This document shows positions 25,471 through 37,060 of a stretch of DNA of 64,000 nucleotides, one piece after another. Source of the DNA: Jacaranda mimosifolia (taxonomy: Eukaryota > Streptophyta > Magnoliopsida > Lamiales > Bignoniaceae); the NCBI GenBank assembly GCA_018894105.1, contig CM032125.1, positions 31,729,032-31,793,031 of the forward strand, in the 5' to 3' direction. The number at the start of each line of letters is the position of its first letter. Position 1 is the stretch's first letter. Both the position numbers and the translations under genes were made by a program. Below the pieces are notes generated by a model. That model did no database searches, had not been told where the DNA came from, and worked only from the letters and a program-made list of their open reading frames with translations.

Positions 25471-26527
25471 GGGTAAATAGTAGACAACCCCAAACGTATA
25501 GGATCATTTGCACTTTGCCCCCAACCATTGCAATTGCGCGGAACGATAGCCCAACTTTTGCTAAATGTGCTTAAATACCCCATGTTCCAATTCTCCTGCG
25601 ATATATTTTAAAGTTGTTGCACTTTGTCCCCTGATATTTTAAAAAAATTACATTTAGCCAATGTAAAGTACTTTAAAATGTTATTCTTAGCATTAAAATC
25701 TTATTTTGGTGGAATAAAGCAAAATATTTTACCAAAAATTGTTATTATATATTACTTAATTATCAATATATCATCAGCTCAGTTAGTTTGAGTTATTTGA
25801 AATGTATAAACCAATTTAATGATTAATTTTTTTCTAAATTGATGTGTATAAGATAATTAAAAATTAATTTTAGGATTCTAGTACCAAATGATTGTTATGG
25901 TGTACTTTTGAATTTGTGCTTATTTATTTAATTAAGAGTGTAAGTGGTTTATGATTTTAATTTGAATAAGAATAAGATAGTTGACTCTAGTCAAACGAAT
26001 ATTGATAGCAAATAATGTATATCTTAGTATCAACATTATCCTACCATTTATTACTCTATTTAAATTAAAAATATTTAAATATTATTTGCTAACAAAGGAT
26101 ATAATTTTAAGATTAGTTTTAATAATCTCATGCATATAAACCAAGTAAAATGTAATATAAAATTAATTTAAAATTATATGATAGCTCAAACTAATTTAAC
26201 GATCTATATATTGATAAATGATTAGTGTGTGATAATATTTTTTATAAAATATTTAATCTTTGTTACAAAGATAAAAATGTAATGATAAAAGTGCGATTTT
26301 AGAATGATTAGGTTGTTAAATGCATATATTGTTAAAGTTGAGGAGGTAAAGTGCAACATACTCAAAGTATTTTAGCATCTCCGATGGAATATCCTGTCAA
26401 AAAATGGAAACGAGGGAGTATTTGAGCATATTTACCAAAGGTTGAGTAATCAATTTGTCCATTTGCAGCGGATGGGGGGCAAAGTGCACATGCCCCTACA
26501 CGTTGGGGGATATATGCTACTTATCCT
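25471..26527. mobile_element. Mutator-like element, 1,057 bp, inside copia RT
   Basis: Terminal inverted repeats of about 55 bp begin GGGTAAATAGTAGACAACCC on the left and, read inward from the right, GGATAAGTAGCATATATCCC; both then share CATxTGCACTTTGCCCCC. The flanks TTATTTGAA (25462-25470) and TTGTTTGAA (26528-26536) form a 9-bp target duplication with one mismatch, the Mutator length. The interior is AT-rich and noncoding. It sits between RT motifs that are contiguous in intact copia elements. Confidence 0.8.
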
Positions 26528-26579
26528 TTGTTTGAATATGAAAACTTTTGGATACTTCATATAGATTTCTCCTCTAATG

Positions 26580-26830
26580 TTCCATTGGAGAAAGTAATCT
26601 TCAAATCAATTTGTCAAATTTCATAGTTATAATATGTAGATATGGCAAGAAATATCCAGATGAACTTGAGCATTGCTCTAGACAAAAATGTTTCCTCATA
26701 GTCAGCACCTCGCCTTTGAGTGTAACCTTTAACTACCAACCATGCCTTATAAAGTTGCTAGCTCTCCATCTACTCCAAGTTTTATTTATAAACCACCTGT
26801 AGTCGATAAGTACAATACCCTTCGGTGAGT
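26580..26830 (-). pseudogene. copia reverse transcriptase, N-terminal half, relic
   Basis: A long readable minus-strand stretch contains YKAWLVVKGYTQRRGADYEE, then LKFIWIFLAISTYYNYEI and TFSNGTLEE. These align with the conserved FKARLVAKGYTQxxGxDYxE ... AIAAxxDYEIWQMDVKTAFLNGxLEE block of copia RT. The catalytic YVDD region lies beyond the Mutator-like insertion. Confidence 0.8.
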
Positions 26831-26917
26831 CTACCAAGATATATTAAATTGCATGAAGTCTATCTCAAATTTCATGCTTGTCAGACATTGCCTTCTTATA
26901 ATGTTTTGGATTTACAT

Positions 26918-27310
26918 TCAAAGAGAGCTCTTCTTTATAGGCTTCAAATAAGAACTAAGTAGTCTTGAGATTCTTTCAGAACTCCCTAGAGGTTGTTTAC
27001 TTGATTTTTGAGTAGTTGGCCCTCTATTCGATGGAATCATTGATTCTAGAATGTATTTCAAAAATGAAAGAGAATTTTTAAATTTATCATGAAATGAATC
27101 ATGTCTAATAAGGTTTGGTTTCTTCATTACCTGATTCAAACTTTAGTATTTATATCTTCAAGCTTTTCAAGAGATTTAGGCTTGTAAATTAATAGACACA
27201 AATAATCATACTTATAATAGTCGTCATTGGTAAAAATTGTGTAGGAATAGTTATTTCTAGTATTAGTGCTTAGTGGGACATACATCCATATAGATCAATC
27301 CAAAGAATTC
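26918..27310 (-). pseudogene. copia integrase relic
   Basis: Minus-strand motifs YTIFTNDDYYKYDYLCLL and KPKSLEKLEDI correspond to YFITFxDDYSRYGYVYLMxxKSEAFEKFK of copia integrase. The second acidic catalytic residue is recognisable in the DDY block. The 73-codon frame 26918-27139 is the region after the integrase core (it includes GSSERISRLLSSYLK). Confidence 0.65.
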
Positions 27311-29108
27311 GAGAAACTCTCTACTTGTCCAACAAATAGAGGCTTGGTCATTCTTACTTAAGACAAGATTTAAGATTTGGCATTTCATACGAGTTCGTTA
27401 ATTTAAACATTTGTCACTTTGTGAAGTCTTTCTTTAGAATTATGTCAAGATCTTGCATTCCATAAGTATGCATTATTTTGATAATCCATTTCATATTTGT
27501 TACTTTGTGGAATATGTAATAGAATTTTAGGTTGAATAGTATATAAGTTAGTTGTTAAATGCATTGTTAATTAAAGCAGAAAGAGAAAAAGTGAAACAAT
27601 TTTTATTATTTATTGAGAATTCAAAAGCCATTATATCCAAAACAAGGATAAGATCATGGTTTTTTAATTAATTTCAATACATAAAGACAATTAAAAATTA
27701 TCCAGTATCATTCAGTAATATTTCTTGTAATCCCTATGGCCAATGTAGCAATTGTAGCTATTCCACAATTTTAGAATCACCTCTTCTCTACATATAACTC
27801 CTTACTTCTTGTAATCACATGTAAGCTTTGTGATCACGTGTAAACTATTGCAAAGGTGAGAACCATAACCAGTATTTAATACTTAGAAAGCATCTTAAAC
27901 CCACATAGTTCCTTTTTAAATGCTCGAGCTTGTCACCATGGTGGAATTATTCATTTTCAAGTAGTTTTCACTTCTTGATTCCTCCTTCATCCTAAAGCCA
28001 TTCCCCTTAGATGAACCATTTCAATTCTTTTTCTTTGACTTCTTAATCTTAGATTAGGATGATAGTTCAACAAGAAGAAATGGTTTCTCATTCTTCATAG
28101 TGGATTCAATGATTTTTAGCATGTTGACACCTAAACAAGGTTGATTTTTATTTTATACATGCTAAAGTTTTCCATAAAGAGTCAAATGAACTAAACAATG
28201 ATTGGGTATCAAGTCCACATAGAGTTCATTGCTCATGACGACTCCTAGGAACTCAGTTTTTTCTATTAGGCCTATCATGTTTTTTTTCTATTAGGCCTAT
28301 CATGTTCAATCTATCTTCATAAATAGAATAGCTTTTCATCAATTAGTTTGAAAAAGCCCTTTCAAGACTTTGGTAATTTTTAGTTTTATTTTGAGAATTC
28401 TAAAAAAAATATTTCAAAGAGTGGTTTACGGTAATGTGATGTATATTTGATTTTGCTTTAAAAATTGATTAAAATTATTTTGGAGCAAAATGATATATTT
28501 AGTTTCATTTTCAAAGGAAATAAATTGTATGCATTTGTCTTGAGTAGGATGCTTCACATACACTTCTTACAGATGGAAGTGAACATTTGAAGCATGTGCC
28601 ATATTTTTGTGTTGTCTTCTCAACTCGTTTGACATTAATGCTAACATATAGCATTGAGATTGCATGTTAATGTTAAGTTGCTTGCAATTCATCGTGAGCT
28701 TTGTGTTAGAATCAAACACTTATTACTAAATTAAAAGTTATAGCTGTTAGTAGATACGTAACTTTATTTCCTAATATATTTGGCAGCGCAAAGCACCGTA
28801 TAAGGCTACAATCAACTTGAGTTGGCTACACCGTATAAACAACATGGGTAGAGTAGTTAGTCCTCGAGTCAAAGGATGATATTGACAGTAAATCCAACAA
28901 TCATTCCTAAGCATGCTAGGATCAACCGCTTATCATAGACTAAATGCTATGGCTATTAGTAGAGGTACAACTTTATTTCCTAATATATTTGGCAACACAA
29001 AGTACCGTACAAGATTATAGTCAACTTGAGGTGGCTACACTGTATAAACACCATGGATCGGGTAGTTAGTCCTTGAGTCAAAGGATGGTGTTGATAATAA
29101 ATCCAATA

Positions 29109-29165
29109 ATCACCACTTAGCACCAGTCTGATGACTCAAACCTATGACTTTGCTTTGATACCAAT
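29109..29165 (-). other. primer-binding-site-like spacer between units 2 and 3
   Basis: On the minus strand it starts AT-TGGTATCAAAGC, matching the complement of the 3' end of initiator tRNA-Met at all but one of 12 positions, and continues through GGTTTGAGTC, a B-box-like sequence. Confidence 0.6.
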
Positions 29166-29360
29166 TGTTAGGATCAAGCGCTTACTACTAGACCAAAAGT
29201 TATAGCTATTAACAGATGCACAACACTATTTTCTAATACATTTGGTAGCATAAAGCACCATATATGGCTATAGTTAGCTTGAGGTGGTGCACTGCATAAG
29301 TGCCATAGGTCGGATAGTTAGTTTTCTAGTCAAAAGATGATGTTGCTAATAAATCCAACA

Positions 29361-29416
29361 ATTACCCCCATCACTAGCTTGGGGACTCGAACCCATGACC
29401 TCGCTTTAACGCCAAT
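29361..29416 (-). other. primer-binding-site-like spacer between units 3 and 4
   Basis: On the minus strand it starts AT-TGGCGTTAAAGC (a more degraded PBS), continues ATGGGTTCGAGTCCCC, and ends GATGGGGGTAAT just before the next unit's TGTTGG. Confidence 0.6.
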
Positions 29417-29639
29417 TGTTAGGATCAAGCGTTTATCACTAGACTAAAAGTTATAATTGCTAGCAAAGGCACAACTTTATTTCCTTATACATTTGGCAGT
29501 GCAAAGCACTGTATAAAGCTATGGTCAACTTGAGGTCATTGCACTGCATAAGCACCATGAATCGGACTGTTAGTTCCTGAATCAACAAATGATGTTGACA
29601 ATAAATCAAATACTTTTCCTTGTCACATCCTCCCATAGA

Positions 29640-31350
29640 TTTGGAGATTACACTATGTTGAAGACATAAACCCACTTTTTAGTATCCTTAAATGTCAAGT
29701 TGTGACACCAATCTACATAGTTTGGCCCAATTAATTTATCTCTCGCATATTTGCAAAATGACTTTTAGCCATTTAATTTTGATAATAATTATTTATAAAA
29801 CAATATGAAGTAGAAAAATAAGCATTTATTCATTTTATATCACATCTATAATCCAAGTCTTTCAATTATTAGTAACTTTTACCATCTTATTCGAATTCCA
29901 TGATCACTCTCATGATGAAAGTTTGAGAAATTCAATTTTCTAATGTGTTTGAGAACCAATTAATTTCCTATCACATACCCCAATACTATGAGCCTATAGA
30001 TAAAACTTAACATCTTTTATTGATTGCATCTAATGCAACTCTCGATATATTTGCCAAATTTTGCTCATAAACCTCAGTGTTATAAACCCTTATGTACTTA
30101 ACATCAAGCAACACCAATAAATTATTCATGTATATGGAGCATCTCAATGTCTCCCAAGTATGAGCTTGTGATATAGAGATTACTCCATCTCATGGGCATT
30201 GAAGGCTTAATAGTTGTCATAGCTTACTTACACTCAATTAGCACATCCCACATATATATTCCATGCATACACGGGACTTCAATCCCCATTTTCTCAAACT
30301 TATTGCATTATTCTCATAATTTTCGCCAAACTTATTATAATAAATCTCGAAATAAATTTTAAGAAGAGGTACATGTTAGGGAGATAGAAATACATTTTGA
30401 AACCACAGAAAAGAAAGACGAGAAAAACATGCCTCATCCATGTGAAGCCTCAAGGGAAACTCGCTTCTGATCGAAGAGAGTTTCTTTGCAAAGCAACTAG
30501 CTTTTCGTTGGTTCGAATTTTGAAGCAACTAAGGTAAAGTCTCATGACATCCCTAAAAGGTGATTTGATACTTTTGCTTTCTAGGCTAGAATCCTCAAAG
30601 GGATTCATCATTCGAAGGGTAGTAGAAAGAGGGCTTCCTCAACTAGTCAAATAGGAATCAAACATCATTCCAGAAGAACAGTAATATAGAAAAGTATACC
30701 ACCCTCCAAGCGATTCTTTAGGAGAAAATACTTAGAGGATTGAACCACAAATGTGGCAAAATACAGCCTATCATTACAAACTTTTAGTTGGTGTATTGAA
30801 GACCTATTTATTTTTAGATGATACGTATTCGATACGAGGATGAATGCCTGTATATGGATCAGTTTGTCCACTATAGCAGATATGGTATAGTACGAGAGGC
30901 AATCAAAATTTGAAATACCATAAATGAATAAAACAAATCAATTGAATTGATCTAGGATTCATGATCATTTGACATATCAATCATTTGATCATTACATGAT
31001 AATTAAAAGAAAAATAAATATATCGATTATATTTTGTGCATTTTTCTTTCAAATTTAGATTATAATGAACATGATAGTAGCTCAAGGCCATTTCCCCAAG
31101 TTGGTGGACGATGCTCGAGCCTACTGCCTAGCACCTGTTGGTTGTTGCCCAGCAAGCACTGTGTTGGTGGCACATTGATTGTGTTGTGACCTATAAGCAT
31201 ATGCCTATTCCCACTGCCCAGTGCATTGGTTAGTTTTTGTGGCATTAAGCTCATTTTGTCATTGCACACAACCCGTTTTTATGCAACTGGCTCATTTGGT
31301 CCCTTTTGATGTTTTTCAATTACAAATATATAATATTAATGTCGAGTGAC
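29640..31350. other. leader-side region of the copia element without recognised coding motifs
   Basis: Between the tandem array and the right LTR I see no motif I can name. The block 30400-30740 and the block 31075-31300 are less AT-rich than their surroundings and may be insertions of separate origin. Confidence 0.4.
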
Positions 31351-31355
31351 ATGTG

Positions 31356-31445
31356 GTCCAGCTACATAAGTCTCCCACATAATGTGGGAGTTCAGGAGTT
31401 CGAGTCCGAACAGACTCCTGATGTGCGTGTGTATAAATTAAAAAT
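31356..31445 (+). mobile_element. tRNA-derived SINE-like copy
   Basis: TGGTCCAGCTACATAAGTC could be a weak A-box region. It is followed by CTCCCACATAATGTGGGAG (a hairpin), GGAGTTCGAGTCC (B-box-like) and a TGTGCGTGTGTAT tail. It aligns collinearly with the minus-strand copy at 22885-22990, in the opposite orientation, so they are separate insertions rather than parts of the LTRs. Confidence 0.5.
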
Positions 31446-32541
31446 ATATATTAATAATTCAACGCAAAACTAAAACATTAATTAATCTAATCCAAAAATG
31501 CATAATATTAATCAAATAAAATTAATCAAACATCTTTTTCATTGCAGATTACCCCCTTTACACTTATATGCACATAATTTTTTTTTTCTCTTGAAATCTT
31601 ATTCTATGTGTGAGACAACTCCGCGTAGTTTTCTATCTCCAATAGGATTTATTAATAGTACACCTAGCTACCTTATGTCCTCAGTATAGAATTCGAATTT
31701 TCATTTTCATCACTCTGATGGGCCTTAATTCCACCAAACTCACACACATTTTCTTCTTATTAATTAAGTTTCCCCACAATCTTATCAAGTAATTAGATTG
31801 ATCTATCTCACGAATTACTTAAATAGATTAATTAATTTACTCTAATTCATCAGCCCAATTAATTCCCTTATTAAGAAATGAATTTGTTCAAATTTGTATG
31901 TGATCTATTAGGTTCATCTATAAGTCAATAGCATTAATCTCATAACTCGTGCGACCTAATTGTTACTATTAATAGAACCAAAAATCATGATTAGTATCTA
32001 GCAACACACCGTGAAGGCCTAAATATAGGAGAAATAGCTAGCTAACCTTTCATTTACTAGAACCATTCAAATAAAGACCTTCAATCTTCTAATCTTTAGA
32101 TTGGGCATAGGTATATATTAGTCAAAAGTCGAATAACCCAACAATATTATGTAATAATTCTGAGTTTCTTGACTTAACAATGAAATTAGAAAATTCTTTT
32201 TTAACTTTTATCCAACATTCGTCAAGAACTTCCTCAATCAAGAATGGTGAAAAGTATAGGAGATTTCCTTATTCATTTAGATGGAGAATGAATCATTTAT
32301 TTACCACTATTAAGCTCTAAATGATCAGCTTACGTTGGGAATAATTCTATAAACGGTCCAATATTAATTAAACTTAATTAGTTGTAGGTATCTTAATGGA
32401 ATGAACTTGGAATTGGTTGATTCTTTTTGAGAAATACATAATACAGATGTTTGTTATAGGAATATGACTAAAGCAAAATAACATCTCAATTGAAAATTAT
32501 TGAAAATGGGACTGTTTTAGTGCCTTACCAACTTATATTAT
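31446..32541 (-). repeat. right (5') LTR of the copia element
   Basis: It is homologous in order to the left LTR: the CACATAATTTTT / GAAATCTTATTCTATGTGTG block, AATTCCCTTATTAAGAAAT, and GAAATTAGAAAATTCTTTTTT through AAGAACTTCCTCAATCAAGA. It ends near GTTTTAGTGCCTTACC. It is strongly diverged and its exact ends are not resolved. Confidence 0.5.
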
Positions 32542-32544
32542 CAA

Positions 32545-34170
32545 AATAACAAAAAATAGTTATGACTAAATTATTGTTTTGTGGAAAGTTAAAATTATAC
32601 TATTTATTTATAAATAATATTTTTATATATTACTTTAAAAATTTATTATGAGGTAAGCTTATTATTAGATAGTTTTATCAGTTATATTATGAACGTTCAT
32701 TCAAGAAAATATAGTGACAAATTTTTTAAGAAAATTACTCTTTTTTCATGTAACTCAGCAAGCTCTTTAGAGCTTTTAATAAGGTGTCAATTAAAAAATT
32801 TATAAAATATTGTATATCTAGAAATTTTTTTCTAGAATTTTTTTTGTGATACAGTTGAGACGTCTTTATTATATTTTTTTAAAATTTAATTTGAAGAGAC
32901 GTTGATAAAATCTAGGATTCTTCATTATTGATTTTTTAATCATATTTGAGAGGTTTTGATATAATCAATATTTCAAATTATAAATATATAGAATATATTT
33001 TATTAGATATGGAACAAGTTGATCCCTCTAATTGTTTTATGAGGAAAAATTGAGAGGCATCTATAATCTCATTTTTATTATTTTTTTGTAAAAAAAGTTA
33101 GTAGTACTTTTATTTTTTATTTTTATTCTAATATTATCGAATTGTATGAATTTAATTTTTTAATTATCTTGAAGATGCATAAATATGATCAATAACGCTC
33201 AAGCCTATAACAGCTTTATTCAATTTTTAATGCTTGAAAGGTGTATATTTAATCATTTTTTTTATCCTTTTCTTTCTATTTTATAGTAATTCATATTATA
33301 TTTATATTTATGATATAATTACTAAAAAGTATATGAGTAAAATGCATAATTAAATAAAAATTCATAGCATTCAATAAAGTAGGCACATAAGTTCATTCAT
33401 TATGGACTAGGAATGCTTAAACCCATATTTTTAGAATAGAGATTTTTGTTGAAATGGAATTTTCCATTTCCAAATTATACAAATCTTGTATTTAGGAATG
33501 AATTTAAGAATGTTTATTTCATTATCACTTTATTCCAATATATCAATCATGACATTAGTAACATGTGTATAGTGACAGTATAATGATAATAAAAATTATT
33601 ACTATATATGATTTGTGATAAAATTTTCATTGTCAGCAGATTGTGAACATAGATAAGTACGTACTAATTGTGAATAGTGACAAGCTAAACACAAGTTTTG
33701 CCACCATTAATTAATTTGTAAAATTATTATTATAATAAAATAATTTTTTTTATTATTTAATATATATATAATTAATTTATAACAATTTCTGTATTATCAT
33801 TTATTATTTTTCACTATTTTTTTATATAAATATATTTTAAGAGCGGTCTAGGGCCTGTAGGCAGGGCCTCCCCCTACAATCCACAAATGAATTGGTCAAG
33901 GATCCCCCAAGACTCGGCTGCGGCCCAAATTACAGCTATGTGAATGATGTGACTTAAGATATTTACATGAGAAAGTACAAATGAAATGTATAAAATATCT
34001 CATACAAATTAATCCAATATATAGGACACTTAGGGCCGGCTTACTTTAATAAATAACATGAACGTGTAATAAATAGAATATATGATGAAGGAAATAATGT
34101 AATTAATTATTTGCAATGATTACTCATAAAGTGTTGCAAAATATATGTATTATATCATTATTATTTTCAT
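32545..34170. other. AT-rich stretch without recognised gene
   Basis: Low-complexity AT-rich DNA. A GC-richer island at 33841-33945 (GGTCTAGGGCCTGTAGGCAG and following) stands out but I cannot assign it. Confidence 0.45.
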
Positions 34171-34177
34171 GCACTAA

Positions 34178-34503
34178 GGGCCTATTTGGTTTTATTTTTT
34201 ATTTTCATCATTTTCAAAAGATAATTAATAAACATGAGTTAAAAATGAGTTTGTATCAAGATAAATTGTTGGAAAATAGTGATTATATTAGGTTTAATAG
34301 GTTATAGGTAGAGTGTGATAGAAATAATGGTAATATAGAGAGAAAATATATAGGTTATTGGAAGAAAATGTTATTGAAGAATGTATTTTGAAAATAAAAA
34401 TAAAAATATATTGAATAAAAATATATATAAAATGATGTGTTTCAATTTTTAAATAGTAAAAAAAAATATAAAAATGGGTTTGAAAATAAAAACAAACGGA
34501 CCC
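34178..34503. mobile_element. PIF/Tourist-like MITE, 326 bp
   Basis: Ends GGGCCTATTTGGTTTTATTT and AATAAAAACAAACGGACCC are inverted repeats. A perfect TAA target duplication lies at 34175-34177 and 34504-34506. Same TIR family as 3474, 9868 and 48506. No coding sequence. Confidence 0.8.
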
Positions 34504-34691
34504 TAAATAACTGAAAAAGATGTGTTGCCTAAAATACTTCATTAAAATTCCTTCTTTTTAATTTTTTATCTCACATTTCATTTTTATTCATTTTTCCTTT
34601 CTTCTTTTATCTTTCCCCCCTCCTTTGTCTCTTTCCCAATCCATGGAGAAATTTGGATTTTTTGTATATGTAATTTTGTCCACTTGGGGTG

Positions 34692-35107
34692 TGTTTGCAT
34701 TTATTGATGAAGCTTGATAGACTATTATATCAAGTTCCATCATATAATTGGTATTAAGGAGTTGAAACATGATAGATTATGGGCTCGGTAGATAATCCCC
34801 ATATTATTTGATAAATAATCTTCCCCTTTGAGCCTATTGTGTAACCCATATAAATATATAAAAAAAGACTTCATGCTTTGACTATTGCAGATGGAAGTTA
34901 TTGCATTTTTTAGCTTTTTTATTATAATAGGTATTTTAGTATTTTGTACAACCCAATCATTTAATTTTTGTATTCATACAAGGAATTAATAAAATTAATT
35001 AGATATTCAAAAAATATAATTCTAATTACCAAATACAATATCCTCTTATCTTGAACATTATATATAATCTTCTCTTATCTACCCTATCTATATATCCAAA
35101 CAAGGCC
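34692..35107. mobile_element. possible TIR element
   Basis: Left GGGGTGTGTTTGCATTTAT and right ATATCCAAACAAGGCCA are imperfect inverted repeats, and the interior has TTATCAAG/GATAAT-type repeats on both strands. No clear target duplication. Confidence 0.35.
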
Positions 35108-35353
35108 ATAAAATTTTAACCAATATATTTATTGAATTTTAGATTTAGACTTCTCTCATTCATAAAATTATTACATTTAACTTGATTTTATTAAGATCAT
35201 AATTTGTGAAACTGATGACGTGATACATTCGATTTAACAACGAGACCATAATTTCCGACTTGTCATATTACCAATTCCAACCAAATAATAAAATTTCTAT
35301 AAAATCGAATTAAATGTAGCAATTTTATAAAAGACATAGAATTAAATTTAAAT

Positions 35354-37060
35354 TCAATAAATTATGATAAAATTTCTAAAATGAGCAAAACTATTGAAGG
35401 TAAAATGAAATTTTGCGCACTCCATCTCCCTGGCCGTTTCCATCACCATGCCAAGGCTGTACCAGCACCATTCTCTTTTTTCCCCTGATTTTGCTCCATT
35501 ATTTTCCTTTTTCTCCATTTCCTCTTCTAATTCACTCTGCACGGCGGTTGCGGCGCTGCGCTGCAGTGTGGCCATATCCACCCTTCCGCCGCCGCTGTGG
35601 CCACCACCATCCTTTTCCTTTTTATTTCTTAATCATATCTTATATTTGGTGTCAAGAAGCTGAAAAGATTTGATAGTGGCCGGAGCATTTCATTTGCTTC
35701 CAAGTTGTTACGATGAAGGATTATTTCATCAGACATTGTGGATTCCCACTTATTCGAGAAAAGTGGCATTTTGATTCCATCCCACCCGGTCTCACATCAG
35801 CAAAAACAGCTTAGGTAGGTTGCGATAGTTCATCCCACCTTATTACGAGAAGTGTTTCAAACAGGGCTAATGTTATTGGCTTTGATATCTGATCAAACTA
35901 TCAACAAACCGATGATGTACTTCCCTTCAAATAAAACTGGGTTTTGGGCCATCTTCAGCTTATCTTGTAAGAACTTATGCCGCACTGATGAATTACTAAA
36001 GGGTTTTTTCATGATATCTGTCAAACTGATCTTGGGTGGACATAATACTTTCTGGCTCTGTGTTAGTTCAGCAAAGTTATGATCCAATGATTTGTACTTG
36101 GATTGGATGGAGGATTAAGAAATATATGTTGGGCTTTTGTTTCAAACGTTATCAATGGAACTTAGCATTCTAGTTAGTTGGGATTGATGCTCTAGTTTAA
36201 TTGATTTGATTTTCAGATATTAAGTTTGATTAGAACTATGTTTTCATCATCTTGTTACTCATATAAATATGAGTGCTCCTGATTATTTGAAACAACTACT
36301 TTGGGTAGATTTTCTTCTTGTATCTCTTTCAAAATAGTAATAAAAATCTTACCATCCACAGCTCGTGGATATAGCTCGATTTTTGATGAACCACATAAAT
36401 TCTTGTATTGTTTATTTTTCTCTTACTTTCGTGTTGCTATTTTCCTAACAAGAAGCAATATATATGTTGCTTTTGGACGACCAAGAAATAAGATTTTTAC
36501 CTAATAATACAGGCTTTCTCCTTAGATTTTCAATCATGAGTACACCAATATGTTTCTAGGTTTCAGAATGAGGCTTAAGGGTTGGGTAAAGGTCCATTTT
36601 CTGAGTTCTTGTGGTGGAGATTAATGAAGAACAGATTGGAAGAGATCAGAGTAAATCAATAAATAGATGTTAATTCCAGCAGAATTGGAAATTATGGTTG
36701 TGGTGGGAGGTTGAGGAGATGAGTTGACAAGTTAAAGTGGTGAGATTGAATGGATAAGTAGATGTGGCAGCCTGCATGCAATTCTGAAGTATGCTGAGAA
36801 ATTGCAAGGTGAATATGGTGGTAATGTGTGAAAACAGGCTGCATTTAATTGAGCGATCCTTATGGGACGAGTACGGGTTGCACAATGTTAGGGTGACAGT
36901 TAATAAATGGTTCGTATGGGGTGAAAAGGACCATCAAAGGAAATTTACATTCATCAAACTTCATACAGCCAGCAATGTATCCGTGCTTCGTGGCCAAGTC
37001 TAAGCACCAATTATTATGTCCTACGTGTGATTGAGCTTGGTTAAGATCTTCCATATCTAC
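35354..37060. other. less AT-rich unresolved region
   Basis: Base composition rises here and several 60-90-codon frames overlap on both strands (for example 35413-35673 plus and 35354-35581 minus). A CGGCGG-like GC-rich patch lies at 35540-35610. I found no conserved motif or consistent exon structure. It could be the remains of a gene or transposon. I make no functional call. Confidence 0.4.

Larger units (their letters stand above)
28704..29612 (-). repeat. tandem array of LTR-like units with PBS-bearing spacers (TRIM-like)
   Basis: Four related units of about 195 bp lie at 28704-28899, 28916-29108, 29166-29360 and 29417-29612. On the minus strand each begins TGTTGGATTTATT (variants in two) and ends GATCCTAACA, an LTR-like TG...CA pair. 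Units 2-3 and 3-4 are separated by about 56 bp. On the minus strand that spacer begins two bases after the unit with TTGGTATCAAAGC (a tRNA-iMet primer-binding-site-like sequence) and, in one case, ends GATGGGGGTAAT, a possible polypurine tract. The layout is LTR-PBS-PPT-LTR repeated, as in tandem TRIM elements, but with an extremely short internal domain. There is no coding capacity. Confidence 0.7.
22660..32541 (-). mobile_element. old Ty1/copia LTR retrotransposon with nested insertions
   Basis: Minus-strand traces appear in the expected copia order from right to left: gag linker (about 28100-27930), integrase (27310-27130), reverse transcriptase (26800-26580, interrupted, then 25460-24800), RNase H (24700-24400), polypurine tract and LTR start at 24300 (GGCCAAGTGAGAGATTGTTAG on the minus strand). 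Divergent LTR-like ends at about 22660-24299 and 31440-32541 share collinear blocks (TTATTAAGAAAT, AGGACTTCCT/AAGAACTTCCT, CTATTTCATGTGTGA/CTATTCTATGTGTGA). Many stops and frameshifts show it is long dead. A Mutator-like element, two SINE-like copies and a tandem LTR/PBS array lie inside. Outer boundaries are approximate; no target duplication was identified. Confidence 0.75.

Noticed and set aside
28704..29612. Cassandra-type TRIM with embedded 5S rRNA
   Set aside because: No 5S-like internal promoter sequence was seen in the repeated units on either strand.
28704..29612. CRISPR-like array
   Set aside because: Units are about 195 bp with related, not unique, spacers; size and plant context do not fit CRISPR.
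35354..35673. Overlapping plus and minus open frames as genes
   Set aside because: Several frames are open at once in a GC-richer patch, with no conserved motif and no exon continuation.
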